A DNA stretch of 64,000 nt from Methylophilus rhizosphaerae. GTDB lineage: Bacteria; Pseudomonadota; Gammaproteobacteria; Burkholderiales; Methylophilaceae. The notes under the pieces were generated by a model. That model did not search any database. It was not told where the DNA came from and saw only the letters and a program-made list of their open reading frames with translations. Location: assembly GCF_900100975.1 (NCBI RefSeq), contig NZ_FNFX01000001.1, positions 623,820 through 687,819 on the forward strand, in the 5' to 3' direction. Both the position numbers and the translations under genes were made by a program. Below are positions 17,664 to 26,753 of the stretch, one piece after another; the stretch's first letter is position 1; every line of letters starts with the position of its first letter.

Positions 17664-19367
17664 TCAAAATAAAAAGTAACGTTGCGCCATCGGCAACACT
17701 TCGGCAGGCTCGCATACTAATGGCATGCCATCGGCCAGCACCTCGTAAGTTTCCGGGTCCACATTGATCTCTGGCATCCAGGTATTGTGCACCATGTCAG
17801 ACTTCTTCACGTCCCGCGTGCCTTTGACCGCCACCAGTGGCTTTTGCAACCCAAGGGCTTTTAACTCCGGATTATCCAGCCCGGCTTGTGAAACAAATGT
17901 CACCGCCGTTTTCAGCCCGCCACCATACGAGCCGAACATAGGACGGTAATGCACCGGTTGCGGTGTGGGAATAGACGCATTCGGATCGCCCATCGCTGCG
18001 GCGGCAATCATGCCGCCTTTGATAATGGTAAAAGGTTTGACACCGAAGAATGCGGGTTTCCATACCACCAGGTCGGCCAGCTTGCCGACTTCAACAGAGC
18101 CCACCACATGCGACACCCCATGCGTGATCGCAGGGTTAATGGTGTATTTGGCGATATAGCGCTTGATACGGAAATTGTCGTTGCCGGCGGCATCTTCTGC
18201 CAACGGGCCACGCTGTATTTTCATTTTATGCGCGGTCTGCCAGGTACGGATAATCACTTCACCGACACGGCCCATGGCCTGTGAGTCAGATGACATCATG
18301 GAGAATGCGCCCAGGTCATGGAAAATATCTTCCGCAGCAATGGTTTCGCGACGGATACGGCTTTCGGCAAACGCGATATCTTCGGCAATCGCCGGATCCA
18401 GGTGATGACAGACCATCAGCATATCCAGGTGCTCGTCTATGGTATTGACGGTGAATGGCCGCGTCGGGTTAGTGGAAGATGGCAGCACATTCGGGTAGCC
18501 CGCTGCCTTGATGATATCCGGCGCATGACCGCCACCGGCCCCTTCGGTATGGAAGGTATGGATAGTGCGGCCTTTGAAAGCACCTATAGTCGTTTCTACA
18601 AAGCCGGATTCATTCAGCGTATCCGAGTGAATTGCGACCTGCACATCCATTTCGTCTGCCACGCTTAAACAGTTATCAATCGCCGCTGGCGTCGTGCCCC
18701 AGTCTTCATGCAATTTAAGACCGATAACGCCTGCACGCACCTGTTCACGTAAGGGTTCCGGCAAACTGGCATTGCCTTTCCCCAGAAAGCCCAGGTTCAT
18801 GGGAAAAGCATCTGCCGCCTGCAACATGCGGTGGATATGCCATGGCCCGGGTGTACAGGTGGTCGCAAACGTACCCGTCGCAGGGCCGGTGCCGCCGCCT
18901 ATCATGGTGGTCACACCAGACATCAAGGCTTCTTCAATCTGTTGCGGACAGATAAAGTGGATATGCGTATCAATGCCGCCTGCGGTGATAATCATGCCTT
19001 CACCGGCAATCACTTCGGTGCCGGCACCAATGGCAATCGTCACGCCCGGCTGGATATTCGGATTACCGGCTTTGCCGATGGCAGAAATATAACCGCCCTT
19101 GATGCCGATATCGGCTTTGACGATGCCCCAGTGATCAATAATCAAAGCATTGGTGATCACGGTATCGGCCACTTCAGCCGCCAACCCCTGCCCTTGGCCC
19201 ATACCGTCACGAATGACCTTACCGCCACCAAACTTCACTTCTTCACCATAGATAGTGAAGTCTTTTTCAACCTCTATCCACAATTCGGTATCGGCCAGCC
19301 GTACTTTGTCGCCCACGGTTGGGCCGAACATTTCAGCATAAGCGCGTTTATCCATGTTGACTGTCAT
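17664..19367 (-). CDS. ureC: Urease alpha subunit
   Basis: UreC, 567 residues, is the catalytic subunit that hydrolyses urea to ammonia and carbamate. The bi-nickel site is intact: H135 and H137 (THIHF), K218 for carbamylation ([10 protein letters not shown]), H220 and H247, plus the mobile-flap MVCHHLD and the aspartate ligand in [12 protein letters not shown]. It lies between ureB and ureE, with spacing of 23 bp and 2 bp. Cytoplasmic. Confidence 0.98.
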   Translation of the reverse strand: MTVNMDKRAYAEMFGPTVGDKVRLADTELWIEVEKDFTIYGEEVKFGGGKVIRDGMGQGQGLAAEVADTVITNALIIDHWGIVKADIGIKGGYISAIGKAGNPNIQPGVTIAIGAGTEVIAGEGMIITAGGIDTHIHFICPQQIEEALMSGVTTMIGGGTGPATGTFATTCTPGPWHIHRMLQAADAFPMNLGFLGKGNASLPEPLREQVRAGVIGLKLHEDWGTTPAAIDNCLSVADEMDVQVAIHSDTLNESGFVETTIGAFKGRTIHTFHTEGAGGGHAPDIIKAAGYPNVLPSSTNPTRPFTVNTIDEHLDMLMVCHHLDPAIAEDIAFAESRIRRETIAAEDIFHDLGAFSMMSSDSQAMGRVGEVIIRTWQTAHKMKIQRGPLAEDAAGNDNFRIKRYIAKYTINPAITHGVSHVVGSVEVGKLADLVVWKPAFFGVKPFTIIKGGMIAAAAMGDPNASIPTPQPVHYRPMFGSYGGGLKTAVTFVSQAGLDNPELKALGLQKPLVAVKGTRDVKKSDMVHNTWMPEINVDPETYEVLADGMPLVCEPAEVLPMAQRYFLF

Positions 19368-19390
19368 TGTTATTCCTTATCGCTTTGCCA

Positions 19391-19699
19391 TTATTTCAAG
19401 GCACCCATGACTTTCGCGGCAAAGCCATATACTTCGCGCTTACCGGCCAATTTAACCAGTTGCACGGTACGCGTCTGGCCTGGCTCGAAGCGCACCGCAG
19501 TGCCCGCTGCAATATTCAGGCGAAAACCGTACGCCAGTTCGCGGTCAAATGACAACGCTTCATTGGTTTCGTAAAAATGATAATGCGACCCCACCTGGAT
19601 GGGTCTGTCACCTTTATTGGCCACATCCAGCGTCACTGTTTCACGTCCTGTGTTTAATTCGATGTCGCCTGCTGCGACCTGCATTTCGCCGGGAATCAT
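19391..19699 (-). CDS. ureB: Urease beta subunit
   Basis: UreB, 102 residues, a structural subunit of the (UreABC)3 enzyme. It starts [16 protein letters not shown] and carries the conserved [15 protein letters not shown]. It is separate from ureA by 163 bp, an unusually large gap for these genes, which is filled by a palindromic repeat element. Confidence 0.96.
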   Translation of the reverse strand: MIPGEMQVAAGDIELNTGRETVTLDVANKGDRPIQVGSHYHFYETNEALSFDRELAYGFRLNIAAGTAVRFEPGQTRTVQLVKLAGKREVYGFAAKVMGALK

Positions 19700-19757
19700 T
19701 GATCACTCCAATGAGTATTGTTTTGTTTGATTAGTTACTTCACGCCATCATGCTCAA

Positions 19758-19859
19758 GCGTGGTGATGCAAGCGCGGAGGGCAAGGCGCACAACCGAAGA
19801 CAGTACACTGAGTACGGCAAAAGCGTGCAACACCGCCATCTGCGCTTGCATCACCACGC
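19758..19859. repeat. Interspersed palindromic element, copy B (between ureA and ureB)
   Basis: An element of 102 bp with perfect 18-bp terminal inverted repeats (GCGTGGTGATGCAAGCGC and its complement). Its inner part is related in layout to copy A at 15728-15832 (GCAAGGCGC block, central GTAC-N6-GTAC). It contains no ORF. It interrupts the ureA-ureB junction, where it would form a long hairpin in the mRNA and could alter relative expression of the subunits. Confidence 0.75.
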
Positions 19860-19862
19860 CCT

Positions 19863-20165
19863 CTAGGGAATGGGGTGATGGACAGTGACTAACTTGGTCC
19901 CGTCAGGGAAAGTAGCCTCCACCTGTATATCCGGAATCATTTCCGGCACACCTTCCATCACTTCATCACGTGCCAGTAAGGTCGTGCCATAACTCATCAA
20001 CTCAGCGACGGTTTTGCCATCGCGGGCCCCTTCCATGATCGCTGCCGAGATATAAGCCACAGATTCGGGATAATTCAGTTTTAATCCACGTGCTTTGCGC
20101 CGCTCGGCCAGCAAGGCTGCGGTAAATATCAATAATTTATCTTTTTCTCTAGGGGTTAATTCCAT
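19863..20165 (-). CDS. ureA: Urease gamma subunit
   Basis: UreA, 100 residues, the smallest structural urease subunit. The N-terminus [20 protein letters not shown] and the internal [20 protein letters not shown] are characteristic. It follows ureD by 33 bp. Confidence 0.97.
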   Translation of the reverse strand: MELTPREKDKLLIFTAALLAERRKARGLKLNYPESVAYISAAIMEGARDGKTVAELMSYGTTLLARDEVMEGVPEMIPDIQVEATFPDGTKLVTVHHPIP

Positions 20166-20198
20166 GGGTCGACTCTTTGACGATATGGGTGACTCAAA

Positions 20199-21065
20199 TC
20201 AGGTATTCCAGATACGTGGCCTGACGGCGGCTTTTTGATAATACCACGGTCGTAATATCTGCCAGCACTGTTCAAAATACTGCCTGGCCTGCTGTGAAGC
20301 ATTGCCGACATACCGTATGCACAGCACTTCCGGTAATGCCGTGATACCGGTTTTGGCATCTGCGATCACTATCGCGCGGCAAGCTTGCAATACTTCAGCA
20401 GGCACTTTTCCGGCACAGACCAGAAATGTACCGAACACCACCGCATTGCCTAGCCCAACACGGCTGGCTTTCACCAGGTCATCGGCCTGCATCCTTGCAC
20501 GTTCATTCCATAGTAACTGGCCATTACGCGAAATACGCTGGTTCAACTGGTAAAGCCCGCGCTGCCAATGCTCCTGTTGCGCCTGCCGTCCCAGGCAGGC
20601 AATGTCCCAGGCCGCCAGGGTAGCGTCTGCGGCCAACTGAATGTCCGCATTAAACCCGACTTCTGCCGCATCAAACAGAATATTCTCTTGTGGCAGCCAT
20701 TCCAGGCCACTGCCAGCCTCAAGCTGGAATTGCAGTGTTTGTGTCGCCTTGGTGCCATTGGCTTTGTACCATTTACCCGCCCCTGGCGTAGTCAGCAATG
20801 CGCGTGCACCTGCCGCTACATTGACGTTCAGCTGCAATGCGTCACCCCCGGCGACACCACCGGGCGGATGTACCACGACTGCATGGCAGATATCCTCACC
20901 CTCGGGATGCAGGCTTTTTTGTACAACCAACGGACCATGATGCAAGCGATGGGCCAGGTAGGAGCGCGTATCACGCCTGGCAAAACCCAACTCCAGCCTG
21001 GCTTGCCAGTGTTTTGCTGTTAACTGTGCGGGCGGCAAGGTGACCGTATGCTTTAAATCATCCAT
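20199..21065 (-). CDS. ureD: Urease accessory protein UreD
   Basis: UreD, about 288 residues, is the scaffold that binds apo-urease and recruits UreF and UreG. Family motifs are seen: a Trp-led start (HWQARLELGFARRDTRSYL), GPLVVQKSLHPEGEDICH and the diagnostic HPPGGVAGGD. The ATG at 21065 (MDDLKHTV) is chosen; a GTG six codons upstream at 21083 is also possible and neither has a strong Shine-Dalgarno. It is the first ure gene after urtE. Confidence 0.93.
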   Translation of the reverse strand: MDDLKHTVTLPPAQLTAKHWQARLELGFARRDTRSYLAHRLHHGPLVVQKSLHPEGEDICHAVVVHPPGGVAGGDALQLNVNVAAGARALLTTPGAGKWYKANGTKATQTLQFQLEAGSGLEWLPQENILFDAAEVGFNADIQLAADATLAAWDIACLGRQAQQEHWQRGLYQLNQRISRNGQLLWNERARMQADDLVKASRVGLGNAVVFGTFLVCAGKVPAEVLQACRAIVIADAKTGITALPEVLCIRYVGNASQQARQYFEQCWQILRPWYYQKAAVRPRIWNT

Positions 21066-21109
21066 ACCGGCATCATGCCACACGCGCTACCATTTTGGGC
21101 AGCAGACGA

Positions 21110-21799
21110 TTACACAGACAGATAGCTTTTCACCTTGGCTGCATCGACATTGTCGCGGGTATCTTCATGGATAAAACGGCCTTTATCGATGACAATGATA
21201 CGGTCCGCCACTTCCATGGTGAAGCTTAACACCTGCTCGGAAACGATGATGGTGATCTCACGCATCTTGCGGATTTCATTAAGCACCTTGGCGATGTCTT
21301 TGATGATGGATGGCTGAATGCCTTCGGTCGGTTCATCCAGCAGCAATACTTTCGGATTGGTCACCAGCGCACGTGCAATCGCCAGTTGCTGTTGCTGACC
21401 ACCTGAAAGGTTACCGCCCTTGCGTTTGCGCATTTCATGCAGCACCGGGAACAGGGCAAAAATATCATCCGGAATTTCACCACTGGATGATTTTTCCAAG
21501 CCTGTCTCGATATTCTCCTGTACCGTCATATTCGGGAAGATCCAGCGACCTTGTGGCACGTAGGCCAGCCCTTTATTCACACGTTCATGCGTGGCAGACC
21601 CTTGCAGATCGACACCATCTACAGTCGCCTTGCTTGCCTTACTCGGCAAAATGCCCATCAGGGATTTAAACAGGGTAGTTTTACCCATGCCGTTACGGCC
21701 CATGATGGCCAGCGTTTCATTTTTGTTGGCTTTGAAGTTAAGGCCATGAATCACTTGGCTCTGGCCATAACTCACCTGCAAATTCTCAATTTCAAACAT
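21110..21799 (-). CDS. urtE: Urea/short-chain amide ABC transporter ATPase UrtE (FmdF-like cluster)
   Basis: A 229-residue LivF-like ATPase, one of two for the high-affinity urea transporter. It has Walker A GRNGMGKTT, signature LSGGQQQQLAIARAL and Walker B VLLLDEPTEGIQP. It is followed 44 bp later by ureD, which links urea uptake to hydrolysis. Confidence 0.94.
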   Translation of the reverse strand: MFEIENLQVSYGQSQVIHGLNFKANKNETLAIMGRNGMGKTTLFKSLMGILPSKASKATVDGVDLQGSATHERVNKGLAYVPQGRWIFPNMTVQENIETGLEKSSSGEIPDDIFALFPVLHEMRKRKGGNLSGGQQQQLAIARALVTNPKVLLLDEPTEGIQPSIIKDIAKVLNEIRKMREITIIVSEQVLSFTMEVADRIIVIDKGRFIHEDTRDNVDAAKVKSYLSV

Positions 21800-21825
21800 G
21801 CTGTGCTCCTCTAATGGCCCAGTAA

Positions 21826-22569
21826 TTAATGACCCAGGTAAACTTCAATGACTTTTTCGTCGGCCTGCACCTTTTCCATAGGCCCTTCGGCCAGGATCTT
21901 GCCCTGATGCAACACCGTGACCTTGTGTGCGATTTTCTTGACGAATTCCATGTCGTGTTCAATCACAATCACAGAGCGGTTCTGGCAGATGCGGTTGAGT
22001 AATTCAGCCGTCTGGTCACGCTCTTTTGCACTCATGCCAGCAACTGGCTCATCCAGCATCAACAATTCTGGCTCTTGCATCAGCAACATACCGATTTCCA
22101 GCCATTGTTTCTGGCCGTGGCTGAGCAAGGCAGATTCCATATCTAGGAATTCAGTCAGCATGATGTCTTCCGCCACCTTGCGGACGCGGTCTTCCACTTC
22201 CTTGGTACGCTTGAACGTCAGGCTGCCAAACACACCACGGCCTTTCGGGTAAGACACTTCCAGGTTCTGGTACACCGACAGATTTTCGTAAATCGACGGG
22301 TTCTGGAACTTGCGGCCTACCCCCGAGCGCACGATTTCGTGCTCGGAAAGTTTGGTCAGCTCGGTGTTGTTGAACTTGATCGACCCGGCGGTGGATTTGG
22401 TCTTGCCGCAGATCAGGTCCAGCACGGTGGTCTTGCCGGCACCGTTGGGGCCTACCAGCACACGCAGCTCATTTTTGTCGATATACATGGTGAGGCTATC
22501 CACCGCTTTAAAGCCATCGAAGGAGACGGTCAAATCTTCTACAGCCAAGACGAAGTCTGTATTACTCAT
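21826..22569 (-). CDS. urtD: Urea/short-chain amide ABC transporter ATPase UrtD
   Basis: A 247-residue LivG-like ATPase. It has Walker A GPNGAGKTT, the family's modified signature LLSHGQKQWLEIGM (SHGQ in place of SGGQ, typical of UrtD) and Walker B LLMLDEPVAGM. Its start overlaps the urtC stop by four bases. Confidence 0.94.
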   Translation of the reverse strand: MSNTDFVLAVEDLTVSFDGFKAVDSLTMYIDKNELRVLVGPNGAGKTTVLDLICGKTKSTAGSIKFNNTELTKLSEHEIVRSGVGRKFQNPSIYENLSVYQNLEVSYPKGRGVFGSLTFKRTKEVEDRVRKVAEDIMLTEFLDMESALLSHGQKQWLEIGMLLMQEPELLMLDEPVAGMSAKERDQTAELLNRICQNRSVIVIEHDMEFVKKIAHKVTVLHQGKILAEGPMEKVQADEKVIEVYLGH

Positions 22570-23870
22570 GCTTCTGCTCCTCTCATTTTGTTACTGTCGA
22601 TCGCAGGCGCTGGCTCAGTTTGCTTGGGCGCTGCTTTCTTGCGTGTTGCTTTCTTGATGACCGCATCGTTAGTTTTCGCGGCCAGGGTGGTTTCAGGGGT
22701 TGTCTCGGTAAGTACTGCTTGTGCTTCACCCTCTGCAATACTTACCTCAGGCTTTTTTACCGGCTCGGCTTTGTCTTTGAACCAGCCATATTTGGTTGCA
22801 TATTTATCCCAGATACCAGCCAGGCCGCTTGGGAAGAACATCACTACCGAGATAAACAGGCCACCCATCAGGAACAACCACATTTCAGGATAGGTTTCCG
22901 AGAATACCGTTTTACCGTAATTCACCAGCAAGGTGCCGTAGACCGCACCAATCAGCGAAGCACGGCCACCCACTGCACAGAAGATCACCATTTCGATCGA
23001 AGGCACGATACCGACGAAGGAAGGCGACATAAAACCGACTTGCAGGGTAAACATCGCACCGCCGACTGCTGACATCATGGCCGCCAGGCAGAAGATAAAG
23101 ATCTTGAAGTTGGAGACGTCGTAGCCGGAGAAACGCACACGCTCTTCCTTGTCGCGCATTGCCAGCAACAACATGCCGAACTTGCTGCTCATGATGTATT
23201 TGGACAGGAAGATGGCACCGAACAACAGCAGGCCATTCACAAAGTACAGGATGTATTTGGCAGAGTCAGTACGGATATCCCAGCCCAGCATGGTGCGCAA
23301 GTCTGTCATGCCGTTTACACCGCCGGTATAGCCTTGCTGGCCAACGATCAGGATACTCAGAATCAAGGCAATGGCCTGGGTGATGATAGAGAAGTACACG
23401 CCACCAACCCGGCGTTTGAACATGGCGTAACCGATGATATAGGCGAACAAGGCAGGAATGGTCAGCACCGCAAAGATAGTGAATGGCAAGCTCTTGAACG
23501 GCTCCCAGAACCACGGCAAAGCGGTGAGCTGGTTCCAGTCCATAAAGTCAGGAATGCCTGGCGTAGACTGGATTTTGGTGCTTAGCGGATCAGAGGCTTC
23601 CAGCTTGAGGAACATCGCCATGGCATAACCGCCGAGGCCGAAGAAGATACCCTGGCCTAAACTCAGGATACCGCCATGGCCCCACAACATCACCAGGCCC
23701 ACTGCCACAAAAGCGTAAGTCAGGTATTTACCGATCAGGTTAAGGCGGAAGATATCTACGCCCAGTGGCAACACAACGAAGATGATGGCGGCCAGCACAG
23801 CCAGACCTATCACTCCTTCCTTACCACCCAGTACAGGGCTGGCTTTCATTTTTTCCCATAATGTCATCAA
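22566..23870 (-). CDS. urtC: Urea/short-chain amide ABC transporter permease UrtC with extended tail
   Basis: A 434-residue LivM-like permease with about ten transmembrane helices. The family core ends near residue 365. The remaining 65 or so residues are an Ala/Lys/Thr/Pro-rich, low-complexity tail that includes the basic stretch VIKKATRKKAAPKQ. The tail is probably cytoplasmic and is unusual for the family. It overlaps urtD by ATGA. Confidence 0.93.
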   Translation of the reverse strand: MMTLWEKMKASPVLGGKEGVIGLAVLAAIIFVVLPLGVDIFRLNLIGKYLTYAFVAVGLVMLWGHGGILSLGQGIFFGLGGYAMAMFLKLEASDPLSTKIQSTPGIPDFMDWNQLTALPWFWEPFKSLPFTIFAVLTIPALFAYIIGYAMFKRRVGGVYFSIITQAIALILSILIVGQQGYTGGVNGMTDLRTMLGWDIRTDSAKYILYFVNGLLLFGAIFLSKYIMSSKFGMLLLAMRDKEERVRFSGYDVSNFKIFIFCLAAMMSAVGGAMFTLQVGFMSPSFVGIVPSIEMVIFCAVGGRASLIGAVYGTLLVNYGKTVFSETYPEMWLFLMGGLFISVVMFFPSGLAGIWDKYATKYGWFKDKAEPVKKPEVSIAEGEAQAVLTETTPETTLAAKTNDAVIKKATRKKAAPKQTEPAPAIDSNKMRGAEA

Positions 23871-23980
23871 GATTTCTCCTCTGTTGATGCGTTGATTCTA
23901 GTGCGACAGATGTAAACAATTAATACGTCTATTTACTTATGGCGGCATATGAGAAATCTGCTCACACGCCGCGAACTCTG

Positions 23981-24898
23981 TTACTTACGCAGTTTGGAGG
24001 CAAACAGCCCTTCCGGTTTCATCATCAGGATGGTGACAATGACGAGCAAGGTAGACACCTTACCCATGGAACTGGTCATAAAGAATTGCAGGATTGATTG
24101 CGCCTGGGCAATACCGAACGCAGAGGCAATCGTACCCACGATGCTGGCTGCACCACCAAAGACCACCACCATAAAGCTGTCCACGATATACAAAGTACCC
24201 GTGGTCGGACCGGTAGAGGCAATCGTGGTAAACGCTGCACCTGCGATGCCGGCAATGCCGCAACCAAGGGCAAAAGTCACGCGGTCAACTTTGGCAGTAT
24301 TAATCCCTACTGCGCCAGCCATGGTACGGTTCTGCACCGTGGCACGCACACGCAGGCCCCAGCGGGATTTGTACATAAACATGTAGACACCGAAAGTCAC
24401 CAGCGCAGCCAGTACCATCACAAATACACCATTAATTGGGATATCAATATCCGGCGTCGGTTTGAAAGAACCCAGCATCCACTCCGGCAATTCGGCACTC
24501 ACTTCTTTGGCGCCAAAGCTGGAACGGAAGATTTGCTGCATGACCAGGCTCAAGCCCCAGGTAGCCAGCAAGGTATCCAGAGGCCGCTTATACAGATGCC
24601 GGATCATGATGAACTCAATAAAGTAACCGACTGCAAATGCCAGCAGGAAGGCAATCGCAATGGCGAATACGAAGTAATAATTCGTGAACCCGTAACTGGC
24701 TGCCACTTTTGAAATGAGCACGGTGGTGTATGCGCCTATGGTCATAAACTCGCCATGCGCCATGTTAATTACACCCATCTGCCCGAAAATAATCGCGAGA
24801 CCAAGTGCCATCAGCAGCAACACTGTAAACATGCTCAGGCCGGAAAAGCCCTGCATCACCACAATATTGCCTATATCTGCCATCGAATAACCAAACAT
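23981..24898 (-). CDS. urtB: Urea/short-chain amide ABC transporter permease UrtB
   Basis: A 305-residue LivH-like permease. The start at 24898 (MFGYSMADIGN) is set by AAGGAG seven bases upstream. It has the family segment LGLAIIFGQMGVINMAHGEF and about eight transmembrane helices. In Methylophilus the equivalent gene was described as part of the fmdDEF short-chain amide/urea transporter. Confidence 0.94.
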   Translation of the reverse strand: MFGYSMADIGNIVVMQGFSGLSMFTVLLLMALGLAIIFGQMGVINMAHGEFMTIGAYTTVLISKVAASYGFTNYYFVFAIAIAFLLAFAVGYFIEFIMIRHLYKRPLDTLLATWGLSLVMQQIFRSSFGAKEVSAELPEWMLGSFKPTPDIDIPINGVFVMVLAALVTFGVYMFMYKSRWGLRVRATVQNRTMAGAVGINTAKVDRVTFALGCGIAGIAGAAFTTIASTGPTTGTLYIVDSFMVVVFGGAASIVGTIASAFGIAQAQSILQFFMTSSMGKVSTLLVIVTILMMKPEGLFASKLRK

Positions 24899-24948
24899 AT
24901 CGGTCTCCTTATACAACTTTCTATTAGATTTTTACTACTTGTGCCAAA

Positions 24949-24975
24949 CGGTAGCCGGATTTCCCCCGGCTACCG
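24949..24975 (-). terminator. Hairpin between urtA and urtB, probable attenuator
   Basis: A perfect 10-bp stem (CGGTAGCCGG / CCGGCTACCG) with a 7-nt loop, lying about 40 bp after the urtA stop. No long T-run follows. Such hairpins after binding-protein genes protect the upstream mRNA or partly terminate, giving more binding protein than permease. Confidence 0.6.
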
Positions 24976-25014
24976 CTTCAGCTTTTAAGCCACTAGGTAA
25001 CGACTAGCCGCGAA

Positions 25015-26253
25015 TTACTGGTAGCCTTTTGGAAATGGATCAGGTTTGATGTAGCCGGAGGTGTAAACCACTTTAGCCTGGCCATCTTTACCCCACTGAC
25101 CGATACGCAGTTTGGTCGTCAGGTGATGGTTGGCTTCTACAGTCACAGGGCCTTCTGGTGCATCTTTGAACTCGTAGCCAGGCAATGCTGCTTGAACCTT
25201 GTCTACGTCGAAGCTGCCAGCGCGTTCAACCGCTGCTTTGTACAACCATGGGCCCAGGTAAGCGGCTTGTGTCACGTCGCCGATCACAGCATCTTTACCC
25301 CAGCGCTTTTTGAATGCTTCAACAAATTTCTTGTTAGCTTCATTGTCTTGCGACTGGAAGTATTTCATTGCTGAGTAGAAACCAGCCAGGTTCTCACCAC
25401 CGATACCCAATACTTCATCTTCGGTCACGGAGATGGTCAGCATGGTTTGTTTACTTGAGTTCAAGCCGGCTGCGTTCAACTGCTTGAACCAGGCTACGTT
25501 ACTGCCGCCTACCACCGCTGCGTAGATCACGTCAGGTTTTTTCAGTTTGATCTTGTTGATCACAGAACCAAATTGCGTGTCACCCAAAGCGATGTATTCT
25601 TCGCCAACCACTTTGCCACCCAGGTGCTGCTCGATGTGTTTACGGGCGATTTTCATGGAGGTACGTGGCCAGATGTAGTCAGAACCGATCAGGTAAAAAG
25701 TTTTCGCTTTTTTCTCTTTGGCAATCCAGTCCAAGCCGGCAAGAATCTGCTGGGTCGCTTCCTGGCCTGTGTAGAAAACGTTCTTGGATTGTTCCAGACC
25801 TTCATAGAAAGTCGGGTAGAACAGCAAGCCGTTGTCTTTTTCAAACACTGGCAAGGCAGCTTTACGTGAAGCGGATGTCCAGCAACCCATCACAGAAGCC
25901 ACTTTGTCTTTTTCCAGCAACTTCTTCGCTTTTTCAGCAAAGGTTGGCCAGTCAGACGCACCGTCTTCCTGCACTACTTCGATCTTGCGGCCCAGGATGC
26001 CGCCCATGGCATTAATTTGCTCAATCGCCAGTTTTTCCGCCTGGATAGAGCCGGTTTCACTGATCGCCATGGTACCGGTGGCGGAGTGCAGGATACCGAC
26101 TTTCACGGTGGTGTCAGTCACTGCCAGGCCTGTGGTATTCACTTTGGCGGTTGGGTAGTCAGCCGCAAATGCGTGCCCGGTAACGAGACCCGCTGCCATC
26201 ATTGCGCCCAGCATTGCGCCTTTGATAAAACCCCTTCTGTTCAAGGTACTCAT
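25015..26253 (-). CDS. urtA: Urea/short-chain amide ABC transporter substrate-binding protein UrtA
   Basis: A 412-residue periplasmic binding protein of the UrtA/FmdD group. The start at 26253 (MSTLNRRGFIKG) has AAGGAG upstream. The leader carries a twin-arginine motif (NRRGFIK) before a hydrophobic stretch and an AFA-AD cleavage site, so Tat export is likely. The mature protein shows the family features VGILHSATGTMAISE and VGCW-like MGCWTSASRKA. It lies between fmdB and urtB. Confidence 0.94.
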   Translation of the reverse strand: MSTLNRRGFIKGAMLGAMMAAGLVTGHAFAADYPTAKVNTTGLAVTDTTVKVGILHSATGTMAISETGSIQAEKLAIEQINAMGGILGRKIEVVQEDGASDWPTFAEKAKKLLEKDKVASVMGCWTSASRKAALPVFEKDNGLLFYPTFYEGLEQSKNVFYTGQEATQQILAGLDWIAKEKKAKTFYLIGSDYIWPRTSMKIARKHIEQHLGGKVVGEEYIALGDTQFGSVINKIKLKKPDVIYAAVVGGSNVAWFKQLNAAGLNSSKQTMLTISVTEDEVLGIGGENLAGFYSAMKYFQSQDNEANKKFVEAFKKRWGKDAVIGDVTQAAYLGPWLYKAAVERAGSFDVDKVQAALPGYEFKDAPEGPVTVEANHHLTTKLRIGQWGKDGQAKVVYTSGYIKPDPFPKGYQ

Positions 26254-26342
26254 TACATCTCTCCTTTGAAAAATCAATTAACTTCAAAAATTAAATCGAA
26301 AAATGAAACCGTAGTTACGTACTGCATTCATGCGGATGACGG

Positions 26343-26681
26343 TTAATGCCCTATCATCCAGGGACGTGCTGTTTTCTTGGTTTGCATTTGCATCGGCAGC
26401 TTGCCGGTATCCTCATTCACCTTGGTGGTGGTTTTACAGGTGTGTGCCCCGGTGCAACCACAACTGGAACGGCGGCCGCTGCGAGGCTCATGCGCAGACT
26501 TCTCGTTGCGTTCATGCGCGGACCGTTGCTGCTTGTCCATGATGGCCAGTTTGGGCACCGACAGGATGCGCGGGCTGATCGCTCCACAGTATTCGCAATC
26601 GGCGGGCAAACTGGATTCACTCATTTTGCGTAGCGCGGTGAACACGCCACAACTGTCACACTCATATTCGTAAAGAGGCAT
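26343..26681 (-). CDS. fmdB: FmdB-family zinc-ribbon protein
   Basis: A 112-residue protein of the FmdB putative regulatory family. The start at 26681 (MPLYEYECDSCG) is preceded by AAGGAAAGGG. The N-terminal zinc ribbon has the pairs CDSC and CEYC (about residues 8-11 and 28-31). The tail is basic and contains a second cysteine group, SSCGCTGAHTC. In Methylophilus methylotrophus the homologue lies next to formamidase and was proposed to regulate it. Confidence 0.88.
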   Translation of the reverse strand: MPLYEYECDSCGVFTALRKMSESSLPADCEYCGAISPRILSVPKLAIMDKQQRSAHERNEKSAHEPRSGRRSSCGCTGAHTCKTTTKVNEDTGKLPMQMQTKKTARPWMIGH

Positions 26682-26697
26682 CTGTACCCTTTCCTTG

Positions 26698-26719
26698 CAG
26701 GTTTGCCTGGGCAAACCTG
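26698..26719 (-). terminator. Hairpin between fmdA and fmdB
   Basis: CAGGTTTGCC and GGCAAACCTG form a tight stem between the formamidase stop and the fmdB Shine-Dalgarno. There is no T-run. It probably protects the fmdA message or attenuates downstream expression, making formamidase the more abundant product. Confidence 0.45.
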
Positions 26720-26753
26720 GACTGATGAAAACGTTTTTCTTGTTAAACCCGGT

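Noticed and set aside
26311-26325. TACGTA-containing sequence upstream of urtA as a third activator site
   Set aside because: It contains TACGTA but not the TACG-N8-CGTA spacing, and no TAATNT hexamer lies 23 nt downstream.
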